A stretch of DNA of 64,000 bases from JANPPS01 sp965246925 (lineage in GTDB: Bacteria > Pseudomonadota > Alphaproteobacteria > Acetobacterales > Acetobacteraceae), in assembly GCA_965246925.1 (NCBI GenBank), contig OZ251994.1, positions 930,001-994,000 of the forward strand. The letters are read 5' to 3'. This document shows, one piece after another, positions 55,382 through 63,921 of the stretch (the stretch's first letter is position 1; the number at the start of each line of letters is the position of its first letter). Below the pieces are notes generated by a model. That model made no database searches and was not told the DNA's origin. It was given only the letters and a program-made list of their open reading frames with translations. The position numbers and the translations under genes are program-made.

Positions 55382-56161
55382 ATGCTTCAGATAACCAGCC
55401 ATCAGTACAGTATGATAGCCAGCCTTTTCTCCTTTACCATCGCCGCCTTTGGCGCGGCTACGCTATTCTTGATTCAGCAGCGGGCCGAGATGACGCCCCG
55501 CTACCGTGTAGCTGTGTCTCTGCTCAGTGTCGTTGATGCACTATCCGCGCTGACCTACTGGCGGCTTCTACAAAGTTGGGATCAGTCTTTCGGCCTGACT
55601 ACAGGCGGCCCGGCCGCGACAGGCCATATTTTTGAAGACACGGTCCGGATTGGCAGTTGGCTCCTGACGTTCCCTCTGACCATGATTGCCCTGGTGCAAT
55701 TACTGGATTTGCCCAGCCGCCAGACACGGCTGCGCGGCCTCCTGACCGCGTTCCTCGCGGCCGAGACTGTCATGCTCAGCTACCCGGCGCTGACCGCTTC
55801 CCACGCCGATGTCAGGTGGCTTTGGTGGGCTGCCTCCATGCTGCCGTTCCTACTTTTAACCTTCCAACTCTACGCAGGTTTCGGACGCACCATTCTCGAT
55901 CAGCCGCAAGAGACCCGGTCGTTGCTGGGCTTGGTTAGAAGCGTCAGTATCCTCGTCTGGCTGCTGCATCCCCTACTGAACGCTCTCCCCTTAGTCGGGA
56001 TCACCTGGACGAACGCCCCGGGTAACCAGGCCTTCGTCGCCGTGCAGGCCGGGCTGACATTGGCCGATCTGTTGACCCAAGGCGCATGCGCCATCCTGCT
56101 CTACGTCGTCGCGGCCAGGAAATCGCAGCCGGCCGGCGTGCGTCAGACCACAAATGCTTAG
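55382..56161 (+). CDS. Microbial rhodopsin homologue lacking the retinal-binding lysine (Rh-noK type)
   Basis: This 259-residue protein has seven hydrophobic helices and clear similarity to proteorhodopsin/xanthorhodopsin: SLFSFTIAAFGA in helix A, YWRLLQSW in helix B, FEDTVRIGSWLLTFPLTMIA in helix C, VWLLHPLLN in helix F and LADLLTQGACAILLY in helix G. Aligned by eye to bacteriorhodopsin, Arg82 is Arg89, Asp85 is Ser92, Thr89 is Thr96, Asp96 is Ala103, Asp212 is Asp229 and Lys216 is Gln233. No lysine lies in helix G, so a Schiff base with retinal cannot form in the usual way. Light-driven pumping is not expected. A sensory, scaffold or heterodimer role is possible. Confidence 0.85.
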   Translation: MLQITSHQYSMIASLFSFTIAAFGAATLFLIQQRAEMTPRYRVAVSLLSVVDALSALTYWRLLQSWDQSFGLTTGGPAATGHIFEDTVRIGSWLLTFPLTMIALVQLLDLPSRQTRLRGLLTAFLAAETVMLSYPALTASHADVRWLWWAASMLPFLLLTFQLYAGFGRTILDQPQETRSLLGLVRSVSILVWLLHPLLNALPLVGITWTNAPGNQAFVAVQAGLTLADLLTQGACAILLYVVAARKSQPAGVRQTTNA

Positions 56162-56168
56162 AGTACCG

Positions 56169-56190
56169 CTTTTTATCGTCGCTTAAAAAG
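56169..56190. terminator. Small hairpin after the rhodopsin homologue
   Basis: CTTTTTA and TAAAAAG (7 bp) flank an eight-base loop eight bases after the stop codon. It has A/T-only arms on both sides and may be a weak terminator or simply AT-rich spacer before the next gene, which starts at 56228. Confidence 0.3.
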
Positions 56191-56227
56191 ATCCGGCTTT
56201 CCGCCGGGCTGATCCAAAAGGTGATGC

Positions 56228-58084
56228 ATGCCTGACCAACGCGGCCGTTGCGCCAATATCGAATTCTGCTCCGTTGCCGTTCAGCAAAAGGTTCAAACTG
56301 TTCCAGAGGGTGAGCCGTTCGCCTGCGCCAAATGCGGCGACCGGCTGCACACGCTCGAAAGCAACCGCCCGCGCGTCCGCCGCGTCGCAGCCGCCATGGC
56401 ACAGGCGGCCGTGCTCGTGATCGGCAGTGGCGTGGTATTCTGGTATCTGCGGGTCGGCGCGCCCAGCCTCAGCACCAATTCCGCGATGGCCGAGCAGATG
56501 AGCCCGGCCTCCAGCGGTGTCGGCACCATAGCCGCGCCGGCCCTGACGCCCGGCCCCATCAATACCGGCGCCGGTATCGCCCCGCCCAATTCCATGGTGA
56601 CGCTGGTCACGGTCGATCCGCCGCCACCGCCGCCACCGCCTCCCGTTGCCGAAGCTGTGGCGCCGCCCCTACTGGCCGTACCCGTCGCTGCGCCAGCCCC
56701 CGCGCCCGCGCCCGCGCCCACGCCAGCCCCGTCCATCATTGCCATGGCAACACCGCCGGGGACGGCCCCCGTGCTCGCACAGGCGGCCGTCCCAGCCCCA
56801 CCCCCCGTCCCTTCAGCAAGCATTTCAGCGCCCCCCAGCGTGACGCTGGTCCGCATGGCCGGTTCCAACCTTCTGGCCAGCAAGCTCGCCCGGCGCCTTG
56901 CCTCCGGCTACCTTGCGCTGATTGGCGATACCGACATCGCCGCGATCCCCTATGCTGACGGTAGCCTCGATATTGCCGGGATGCAGACCGGGACGCGGGA
57001 GGTGATCAAGCTGGTGCCCTCCTCGTCGGCCGCTGGCTTCAACGCCCTACTACGCGGCAACGCGGACTTCGCCATGGCGTCCCGGAAGATCAGGCCGATG
57101 GAAGCCGAGCGCCTTCTGCCGGTCGGCGATCTCACCGATCCCGCAAACGAGCAAATCGTGGCCGTCCAGGGCGTGGCCGTCATCGTCCACCCCAGCAACC
57201 GGATCCAGCAGCTGACCGTTCCGCAGCTTAAGGACATTCTCGCCGGCAGGATCAGGGATTGGGCCGCCGTGTATGGCAAGCCGGGTCCGATCAGCCTCTA
57301 CACGCTGGCCGATCAGGACGGCACCCTCGATGTGCCGCAGGACATCCTTGTCACGCATGACAACCTATCGCCCGCCACCCATCCGATCGAGACGGAGCAG
57401 GGTTTGGCCGCGACCGTCGCCTTGGACCGGAACGCCATCGGCTTCGTCACCGCAGGCAACCACGGCCCTGCCCGGATCCTCGCCGTCGCCGAGCCCGGGG
57501 CCGCCCCAGTGCTGCCGTTCGAACTGGCCGTCAAGACTGAAGATTACCCGCTTACCCGCCGCTTCTACTTCTATAGCAGCAGCGATAAGAGCAACGGCCC
57601 CGCGCGCCGCTTCGCCGACTACGTAACCTCCCCGGCTGGGCAGGCCGTGGTGGAGGCGGCGGGCCTGGTTGCCCTCAACCTGCGTCCCGAGCCCATGGCC
57701 GTGCCGGACGGCGCGCCGGACCGGTTCCGCCAGCTGGTCGCAGGCTCCACCCGGGTCCCGGTCGATTTCCGCTTCCAGCCCGGCTCGACCGACCTGGACT
57801 ACCGCGGCACCCGCGACCTGGACCGGCTGGTGGCGTATCTTAAGGCCCAGCGTATCGCCCCCGGCCGCCTGATCCTCGCAGCGTTCGCCGATAATTTCGG
57901 CTCAGCTGCAATCAATCAGACCGTGTCGCAGAAGCGCGGTGACGCCGTGGCCGCCGCCCTCACGCGCGTAGGCGTATCGCCGGGCAAGGTCGCCTCTTTC
58001 TCCTCCGACCTTCCGGTCGCCGACAACTCGACCGCCGAAGGCCGCGAACGCAACCGCCGCGTCGAGGTCTATCTCGCACCCTGA
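56228..58084 (+). CDS. Zinc-ribbon, membrane-anchored protein with phosphate-binding-like and OmpA domains
   Basis: In this 618-residue protein the N-terminal 45 residues hold a cysteine cluster (RCANIEFC and FACAKCGDRL) typical of a zinc ribbon. One membrane helix follows (about 55-78), then a long Pro/Ala linker with a run of nine prolines. A PstS-like type II periplasmic-binding domain spans about 215-480 (IKLVPSSSAAGFNALLRGNADFAMASRK split here as GFNALLRGNADFAMASRK, then QLTVPQLKDILAGRIRDW). The C-terminus is an OmpA peptidoglycan-binding domain (FQPGSTDLDYRG, GRERNRRVEVYLAP). This would span cytoplasm to cell wall. It follows the rhodopsin homologue by 66 bases. Confidence 0.75.
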   Translation: MPDQRGRCANIEFCSVAVQQKVQTVPEGEPFACAKCGDRLHTLESNRPRVRRVAAAMAQAAVLVIGSGVVFWYLRVGAPSLSTNSAMAEQMSPASSGVGTIAAPALTPGPINTGAGIAPPNSMVTLVTVDPPPPPPPPPVAEAVAPPLLAVPVAAPAPAPAPAPTPAPSIIAMATPPGTAPVLAQAAVPAPPPVPSASISAPPSVTLVRMAGSNLLASKLARRLASGYLALIGDTDIAAIPYADGSLDIAGMQTGTREVIKLVPSSSAAGFNALLRGNADFAMASRKIRPMEAERLLPVGDLTDPANEQIVAVQGVAVIVHPSNRIQQLTVPQLKDILAGRIRDWAAVYGKPGPISLYTLADQDGTLDVPQDILVTHDNLSPATHPIETEQGLAATVALDRNAIGFVTAGNHGPARILAVAEPGAAPVLPFELAVKTEDYPLTRRFYFYSSSDKSNGPARRFADYVTSPAGQAVVEAAGLVALNLRPEPMAVPDGAPDRFRQLVAGSTRVPVDFRFQPGSTDLDYRGTRDLDRLVAYLKAQRIAPGRLILAAFADNFGSAAINQTVSQKRGDAVAAALTRVGVSPGKVASFSSDLPVADNSTAEGRERNRRVEVYLAP

Positions 58085-58160
58085 TCCCGCGCAGTTTCAG
58101 CGTATGATGGTCTTGGCAACGACCGCCCCGGCTTTGGAGGAGGAAGGCGGCGGCCCAGCC

Positions 58161-59216
58161 CTATTTACGGCGCTCGGCTAGTACCCACGCCGCTTCGGCC
58201 AAGGCGCGGAACTTCGTGCCGATGTTGAGCGCGCCGGCGTCCGCGGCGTTGCCATCGAGCGCCCGGCGGTACACGCCCGCGGCGATCGCCGCCCAGCGGA
58301 ACAGGGAAAAAACGATAAAGAAGTCCAGTTCCGGCACGCCGGTGCGTCCGGTGCGGCGGCAGTAGGCGGCGACGTAGCTCGCCTCGTCCGGCAGCCCCGG
58401 CACGGTAATGTCCGCCAGGCCCTCCGTCTCGACCGGAAGGCGCCACGGGATACAGTTATAGGCGAGGTCCGCCAGCGGGTGGCCTATCGTGGACAGCTCC
58501 CAATCCAGCACCGCCACCACGCGCGGCTCCGCGGGGTGAAAGATCAAGTTACCCAGCCGGTAGTCACCGTGGACGATACTGGTCTCGTCTGCCGCGGGCG
58601 CGTGCGCGGGGAGCCAGGCGATGAGGTGGTTCATCTCCGGCACGCTATCCATGGCGGACGCGACGTATTGCCGGGTCCAGCGGTCGATCTGGCGGGCGAC
58701 ATACGCCTCGGGCCGGCCATATCCCGTAAGCCCGGCAGCCGCCCAGTCCACGGCGTGCAAGGCGGCCAGCACGCGGTTCATGTCATCATACATGGCGGCG
58801 CGATCGGCGGGTGAGACTCCGGGCAGGGCGCGGTTGGCGAACACGCGGCCCGGCACGTGATCCATGACGTAGAACATGGTCCCGGTCACCTTTGGGTCGT
58901 CACATAACAGGCGCATCGGCGCGACCGGCACCCCCGACCCGGCCAGTGCCTGCTGCACCCGGTATTCCCGGTCTACCGCATGCGCGGACGGCAGCAAGGT
59001 GCCGGGCGGCTTCTTCCGCAGCACGTACTCGGCGCCCGGCGTGTGCAGGTGGTAGGTGGGATTGGACTGCCCACCCTGGAACTGCCGCACGGTAAGCGGG
59101 CCCTCGAACCCGGGCAGCATTTGGGTCAGGTATGCGGCAAGCCGATCCTCGTCCAACCGGTGCGCGGCCAGTGGCGGCACCAGCACCGCGGCGCCACTCA
59201 ACGCCGGCCTCCGCAC
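58161..59216 (-). CDS. Phosphotransferase family protein (APH fold, ACAD10/11-kinase-like)
   Basis: This 351-residue protein has the APH kinase fold: FQGGQSNPTYHLHTPGAEYV with ATP-binding Lys following in LRKKPPG, catalytic loop SIVHGDYRLGNLIFH and metal-binding AVLDWELSTIGHPLADL. It resembles the kinase half of human ACAD10/ACAD11 and Pseudomonas LvaA, which phosphorylate 4-hydroxyacyl-CoA. It starts with GTG 59216. It is the last gene of an operon with an SDR and an acyl-CoA dehydrogenase, which supports that role by inference. Confidence 0.85.
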   Translation of the reverse strand: MRRPALSGAAVLVPPLAAHRLDEDRLAAYLTQMLPGFEGPLTVRQFQGGQSNPTYHLHTPGAEYVLRKKPPGTLLPSAHAVDREYRVQQALAGSGVPVAPMRLLCDDPKVTGTMFYVMDHVPGRVFANRALPGVSPADRAAMYDDMNRVLAALHAVDWAAAGLTGYGRPEAYVARQIDRWTRQYVASAMDSVPEMNHLIAWLPAHAPAADETSIVHGDYRLGNLIFHPAEPRVVAVLDWELSTIGHPLADLAYNCIPWRLPVETEGLADITVPGLPDEASYVAAYCRRTGRTGVPELDFFIVFSLFRWAAIAAGVYRRALDGNAADAGALNIGTKFRALAEAAWVLAERRK

Positions 59217-59223
59217 GGCCGGG

Positions 59224-60000
59224 TCATTCCAGCGCCGCGCCGCCGATGGTGACGCCGCCGTCGATCACCATCACCTGCCCGGTCATGAAGCGGCCGGCCG
59301 CACTCGCCATGAACACGGCCGCACCGGCGATCTCGTCCGGCTCACCGATGCGCGGTAGCGGGCTGTCCTTGACGCGCCGGGCCAGCACGGCCGGATCCTC
59401 CCACAGCGCCTTGGCGAAGTCGGTCTTGACCAGCCCCGGCGCGATGCAGTTGGCGCGGATGTCGTGCTTGCCCCACTCCACCGCGATGTTGCGCGTGATG
59501 GCGGTATCGGCTGCCTTGCTGATGCCGTAGGGGCCGATGGTCGGCGTGCCGCGCAGCCCGGCGATGCTCGAGATCACGATCACCGCGCCGCCGCCCCGCG
59601 CCGCCATCTGCGGCAGCACCATGTTGCACAGCCAGAACGTGGACCGCACGTTGCTGCCCATCACCTTGTCGAACGCGTCGTCCGGGCAGTCGATCGCCGG
59701 GCCGAAATAGGGGTTGACCGCCGCGTTCACCACCAGCACGTCGATCCCGCCCCAGGCGGCGACGGTCTGGTCCACCAAGCCCTGCAGCTCCTCCTTCCGC
59801 CCGACATTGGCGGGGATCACCATCGCCTGGCCGCCCCGCCCGGTGATGCCGTCCGCCACCATTTGGCACGCGTCCCGCTTACGGCTGGACACCACCACCC
59901 GGGCGCCGTGCTCGGCCATCCGCTCCGCGATCGCGCGCCCGATGCCCTTGGAGCTGCCGGTGATGAGCGCGACCTTGCCCGTGAGGTCGAACAGGCTCAT
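59224..60000 (-). CDS. Short-chain dehydrogenase/reductase (SDR)
   Basis: This 258-residue classical SDR has cofactor motif ITGSSKGIGRAIAERM, NAAVNP, the catalytic Ser in VISSIAGL and the Tyr/Lys pair in PYGISKAAD, and C-terminal MVIDGGVTIGG. It probably oxidises a hydroxyacyl intermediate made by its operon partners. ATG 60000 overlaps the acyl-CoA dehydrogenase stop by four bases. Confidence 0.9.
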   Translation of the reverse strand: MSLFDLTGKVALITGSSKGIGRAIAERMAEHGARVVVSSRKRDACQMVADGITGRGGQAMVIPANVGRKEELQGLVDQTVAAWGGIDVLVVNAAVNPYFGPAIDCPDDAFDKVMGSNVRSTFWLCNMVLPQMAARGGGAVIVISSIAGLRGTPTIGPYGISKAADTAITRNIAVEWGKHDIRANCIAPGLVKTDFAKALWEDPAVLARRVKDSPLPRIGEPDEIAGAAVFMASAAGRFMTGQVMVIDGGVTIGGAALE

Positions 60001-61235
60001 TCCGCGGCCATCGTGTTGGGCCGCGCCGGGCGATACTTGGCAAGCTCGAGCCGGGCGAGCTGCTGGCGGTGCACCTCGTCCGGGCCGTCCACGATGCGCA
60101 TGGTGCGCGCGTTGGCATACATCTTCGCCAGGCCGAAATCGTCCGACACGCCGCCCGCCCCGTGCATCTGCACCGCCCAGTCCAGCACTTGGCAGGCCAT
60201 GTTGGGGATGCTGACCTTGATCTCGGCGATCTCCCGCCGGGCCTCCTTATTGCCGGCCACGTCCATCTTCCACGCGGCATGCAGCACCAGCAGGCGGCAC
60301 TGATCGATCATGATGCGGCTGTTGGCGATGCGCTCCTGCGTCACGCCCTGATCCGCCAGCGGCTTGCCGAACGGGTGCCGGGCCAGCGCGCGCTGACACA
60401 TCATCTCAAGCGCGCGCTCCGCAAGGCCGATGGTGCGCATGCAGTGGTGGATGCGCCCCGGGCCCAGGCGCCCCTGCGCGATCTCGAACCCGCGGCCCTC
60501 GCCCAGCAATATGCTGTCGGCCGGCACGCGGACGTTGTCGAACACGATCTCGCCATGCCCATGCGGCGCGTCGTCATAGCCGAAGACCGGCAGCATGCGC
60601 TTGATCGTGACGCCCGGCGTGTCACGCGGCACCAGGATCATGGACTGCTGGCGGTGTTTGTCCATGTTGGCCGGGTCGGACTTACCCATGACGATCAGCA
60701 GCGCGCAGCGGGGGTCGCCTGCGCCGGAGGACCACCATTTCCGCCCGTTGATCACATACTCGTCACCCCGCCGCTCGATCCGGGTTTCGATGTTGGTCGC
60801 ATCCGACGAGGCGACGTCCGGCTCCGTCATGCAGAATGCCGAGCGAATTTCCCCCTCCAGCAGCGGCGCCAGCCAGCGGGCCTTCTGCGCGTCCGTGCCA
60901 TACAGCTCGAGCGTTTCCATGTTGCCGGTATCGGGCGCCGAGCAATTGAACACCTCGGACGACCAGTGCACGCGGCCCATGATCTCCGCCAGCGGCGCGT
61001 ATTCCAGATTGGTGAGCCCGGCGCCCCGGCTGCTATGCGCGAGAAACAGGTTCCATAGCTTTTCCCGGCGTGCCACGGGCTTCAACGCTTGCAGGATCGG
61101 CACCGGCTGCCAGCGGTCGGTGGCAGCGGCGAGCTGCTGCGTGAACAGCGCCTCGTTCGGATGAATATGCTCTTCCATGAACGCCAGCAGGCGGGCGCGC
61201 AGCTCCTGCACCTTGTCCGAAAACGCAAACTGCAT
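59997..61235 (-). CDS. Acyl-CoA dehydrogenase (ACAD10/11-like)
   Basis: This 412-residue FAD enzyme has FCMTEPDVASSDATNIET (substrate/FAD-binding segment), NGRKWWSSGAGDPRC, and QMHGAGGVSDDFGLAKMYAN near the C-terminus. Blocks such as PDEVHRQQLARLE match the ACAD10/11 branch. ATG 61235 follows a strong GGAGGGG. It is the first gene of a three-gene operon with SDR and phosphotransferase, a split counterpart of the fused ACAD10/11 enzymes, suggesting 4-hydroxy-acid catabolism. Confidence 0.88.
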   Translation of the reverse strand: MQFAFSDKVQELRARLLAFMEEHIHPNEALFTQQLAAATDRWQPVPILQALKPVARREKLWNLFLAHSSRGAGLTNLEYAPLAEIMGRVHWSSEVFNCSAPDTGNMETLELYGTDAQKARWLAPLLEGEIRSAFCMTEPDVASSDATNIETRIERRGDEYVINGRKWWSSGAGDPRCALLIVMGKSDPANMDKHRQQSMILVPRDTPGVTIKRMLPVFGYDDAPHGHGEIVFDNVRVPADSILLGEGRGFEIAQGRLGPGRIHHCMRTIGLAERALEMMCQRALARHPFGKPLADQGVTQERIANSRIMIDQCRLLVLHAAWKMDVAGNKEARREIAEIKVSIPNMACQVLDWAVQMHGAGGVSDDFGLAKMYANARTMRIVDGPDEVHRQQLARLELAKYRPARPNTMAAE

Positions 61236-61345
61236 CGTCCCCTCCTGCGCCGGCGCGCTTTGCCGCATTCTGCGCATCCGCACCCGCCCGGCGTCAACCT
61301 CTGTCGCGGCTTGGCTTCAGGGTCACAATCGGGTCTGTATGCGGA

Positions 61346-63919
61346 ATGCCTGATGACAAAGCCTCGCCCGCCATGGCGCAGTGGTTCCGGCTGAAGGCGG
61401 AGCACCCGGACGCGCTGCTGTTCCTGCGCATGGGCGATTTCTATGAGCTGTTCTTTGACGACGCGGACGCGGCGGCGTCCGCGCTCAGTATTGCGCTCAC
61501 CAAGCGGGGCGAGCATGCGGGAGCACCGATCCCGATGTGCGGCGTGCCCATGCATGCGGCGGATGCGTATCTGTCCCGGTTGATCCGCCGCGGCTTCCGC
61601 GTGGCGGTGGCCGAACAGATGGAGGAGGCGCGCCACCGCACCGGTAAGGCGCCGTTGAAGCGCGAGATCGTGCGTCTGGTGACGCCGGGGACGCTCACGG
61701 AAGATAGCCTACTGGAGGCCGGGCGGCCCAACCTCCTGCTGGCCTTGGCGCAGGTGGGGCGGGCGCTGGGGGCGGCGTGGCTCGACGTGTCGACCGGGCT
61801 GTTCGAGACGCAGGGGCTGGAGCCCGATGGCCTGGCGGCGCTGCTAGGCCGGCTCGACCCGGCGGAGATCATCGCGCCGGCCGGCCTGCCGCTGCCGGAC
61901 CATGAAGCCCGGCGCGGGCCGGAGGTGGCGCCGGCCGCGCCGCTGGCGGCCGGGCGCCGGGTGGCGGAGGCGTTCGGCGCGCAGAGCCTGGAGGCGTTCG
62001 GCATGTTCGGCGACGCGGAGGCGGTGGCCGCGGCGCTGGCGCTGGACTACGTGCGGCTGACCCAGGCCGGCGCCCTGCCCCGGCTGTCCCGTCCGGAGCC
62101 CGCTTCGGCGTCGCAGCACATGCTGCTGGATGCCGCGACGCGGGCGAGCCTCGAGATCACGCGCGGGCGGGACGGAACGGAGGCGCATACGCTGCTCGGC
62201 GCCGTCCGCCATACCCTGACCGCGCCCGGCGCCCGGCTGCTGGCGCGCTGGCTGGCCGCGCCGTTGCTGGACCCCACTGCCATCGCGGCGCGGCAGGCGG
62301 GGTGGGGCTGGCTGCTAGCGGAACGGACCGCACTGGCCGGGCTACGGCAAGCGCTGCGGGGCGTGCCGGATTTAGCGCGGGCGCTGGGGCGGCTCTCGGT
62401 CGGGCGTGGAGGGCCGCGCGATTTGGCCGCTGTGCTGCAGGCGGTGCAGGGCGCGGCAGAGGCGGCACAGGCCGTGGCCGGCGGTCCGATGCCGATGCCG
62501 GCGACGCCTGATTTGGGCGTGCTGCGCCGGGCACTGGCGGATCCGGTGCCGGCCCGGCTCGATGATGGCGGAGTGATCGCCGCCGGGTTCGATGGCGAGC
62601 TGGATGCGGAGCGGGCGCTGCGTGACGATAGCCGCCGGGTGATCGCCGGGCTGGTGCTGGATTATGCGCAGCGCTACGGCGTGGCGTCGCTCAAGATCCG
62701 CCATCACGCGCAGCTCGGCTACGTGATCGAGGCGCCGGCCGCGGCGGTGGAGCAGCTCCGCGCGCACCCGGACCTCACGCTCCGTCAAGGCATGGCCAAC
62801 GGCGCCCGGTTCGGCAATTCCGAGCTGGCCGAGCTGGACCGGCGGATCAGCGAGGCGGCGGACCGGGCGGCGTCACGGGAGCGCGCGGTGTTCCAGTCCC
62901 TGGTGCAGGCCGTGCTGGCCGAGGCCGATGCCCTGGCCCAATGCGCGGATGACCTGGCGGCGCTGGACGTGCTGCAATCCTGCGCCCGGCTTGCGGAGGG
63001 CGGGCGCTGGACACGTCCGCATGTGACCGATGGGGACGCATTTTGCATCCAGGCCGGGCGGCACCCCGTAGTTGAGGCGGCCTTGCAAGGGACCGCCGCG
63101 TTCGTGCCCAACCACACCGACCTCTCGCCGCACCAGCGCGTGTTGCTGCTGACCGGTCCGAACATGGCCGGCAAGAGCACGTATCTGCGCCAGAACGCGC
63201 TGCTGGCCATCCTCGCCCAGGCCGGGCTCCCGGTGCCGGCGGAGCGGGCGGAGATCGGCGTCGTGGACCGGCTGTTCAGCCGGGTCGGCGCCGCCGATGA
63301 CCTGGCGCGCGGGCGCAGCACGTTCATGGTCGAGATGACGGAGACGGCGGCCATCCTGAACCAGGCTGGGCCGCGGTCCCTGGTGATCGTCGACGAGATC
63401 GGGCGCGGCACCAGCACGTTGGACGGATTGGCGATTGCCTGGGCTGTGCTGGAGGCGCTGCACAGCCAGATCCGCTGCCGCACAGTATTCGCGACACATT
63501 TCCATGAACTGGCCGGGCTCACGGCGCAATTGCCGCGGTTGCGCCCACATACCATGCGGGTCAAGGAATGGAGGGGCGGCGTCGTGTTTTTGCATGAAGT
63601 GGCGGAGGGTGCGGCGGGGCGGAGCTGGGGCGTGCACGTGGCGCAACTCGCGGGCGTTCCGGCCCCCACGGTGCGCCGGGCGGCGGCGCTGCTGGGTGCG
63701 CTCGAGCGGGGCGGGCACGGTGCGCGGCTGACGGGCACGGACGACTTGCCGCTGTTCGCGCAAATTATGGAGAACGCGGCACCCCCGGCCACGGACCCGC
63801 TACGGGAAGCGCTGGCGACCCTGCAACCAGACCAGCTTTCTCCGCGGGAGGCGTTAGACGCGCTATACCGGCTGCAATTACTTACTGTTCTAGAACCGGT
63901 AACTCCGTTACCCTCATAA
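61346..63919 (+). CDS. mutS: MutS, DNA mismatch-recognition protein
   Basis: This 857-residue mismatch repair ATPase has the mismatch-wedge motif MGDFYELFFDDA at about 33-44, connector and lever/clamp domains, Walker A TGPNMAGKSTYLRQN (about 602) and Walker B VIVDEIGRGTSTLDG. The C-terminal HtH is followed by a short tail. ATG 61346 gives the canonical N-terminus. Divergent from the acyl-CoA dehydrogenase operon. Confidence 0.96.
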   Translation: MPDDKASPAMAQWFRLKAEHPDALLFLRMGDFYELFFDDADAAASALSIALTKRGEHAGAPIPMCGVPMHAADAYLSRLIRRGFRVAVAEQMEEARHRTGKAPLKREIVRLVTPGTLTEDSLLEAGRPNLLLALAQVGRALGAAWLDVSTGLFETQGLEPDGLAALLGRLDPAEIIAPAGLPLPDHEARRGPEVAPAAPLAAGRRVAEAFGAQSLEAFGMFGDAEAVAAALALDYVRLTQAGALPRLSRPEPASASQHMLLDAATRASLEITRGRDGTEAHTLLGAVRHTLTAPGARLLARWLAAPLLDPTAIAARQAGWGWLLAERTALAGLRQALRGVPDLARALGRLSVGRGGPRDLAAVLQAVQGAAEAAQAVAGGPMPMPATPDLGVLRRALADPVPARLDDGGVIAAGFDGELDAERALRDDSRRVIAGLVLDYAQRYGVASLKIRHHAQLGYVIEAPAAAVEQLRAHPDLTLRQGMANGARFGNSELAELDRRISEAADRAASRERAVFQSLVQAVLAEADALAQCADDLAALDVLQSCARLAEGGRWTRPHVTDGDAFCIQAGRHPVVEAALQGTAAFVPNHTDLSPHQRVLLLTGPNMAGKSTYLRQNALLAILAQAGLPVPAERAEIGVVDRLFSRVGAADDLARGRSTFMVEMTETAAILNQAGPRSLVIVDEIGRGTSTLDGLAIAWAVLEALHSQIRCRTVFATHFHELAGLTAQLPRLRPHTMRVKEWRGGVVFLHEVAEGAAGRSWGVHVAQLAGVPAPTVRRAAALLGALERGGHGARLTGTDDLPLFAQIMENAAPPATDPLREALATLQPDQLSPREALDALYRLQLLTVLEPVTPLPS

Positions 63920-63921
63920 GT

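Noticed and set aside
55261..55536. 91-codon plus-strand frame overlapping the rhodopsin start
   Set aside because: It begins in the promoter region and runs out of frame through the rhodopsin homologue; no motif supports it.
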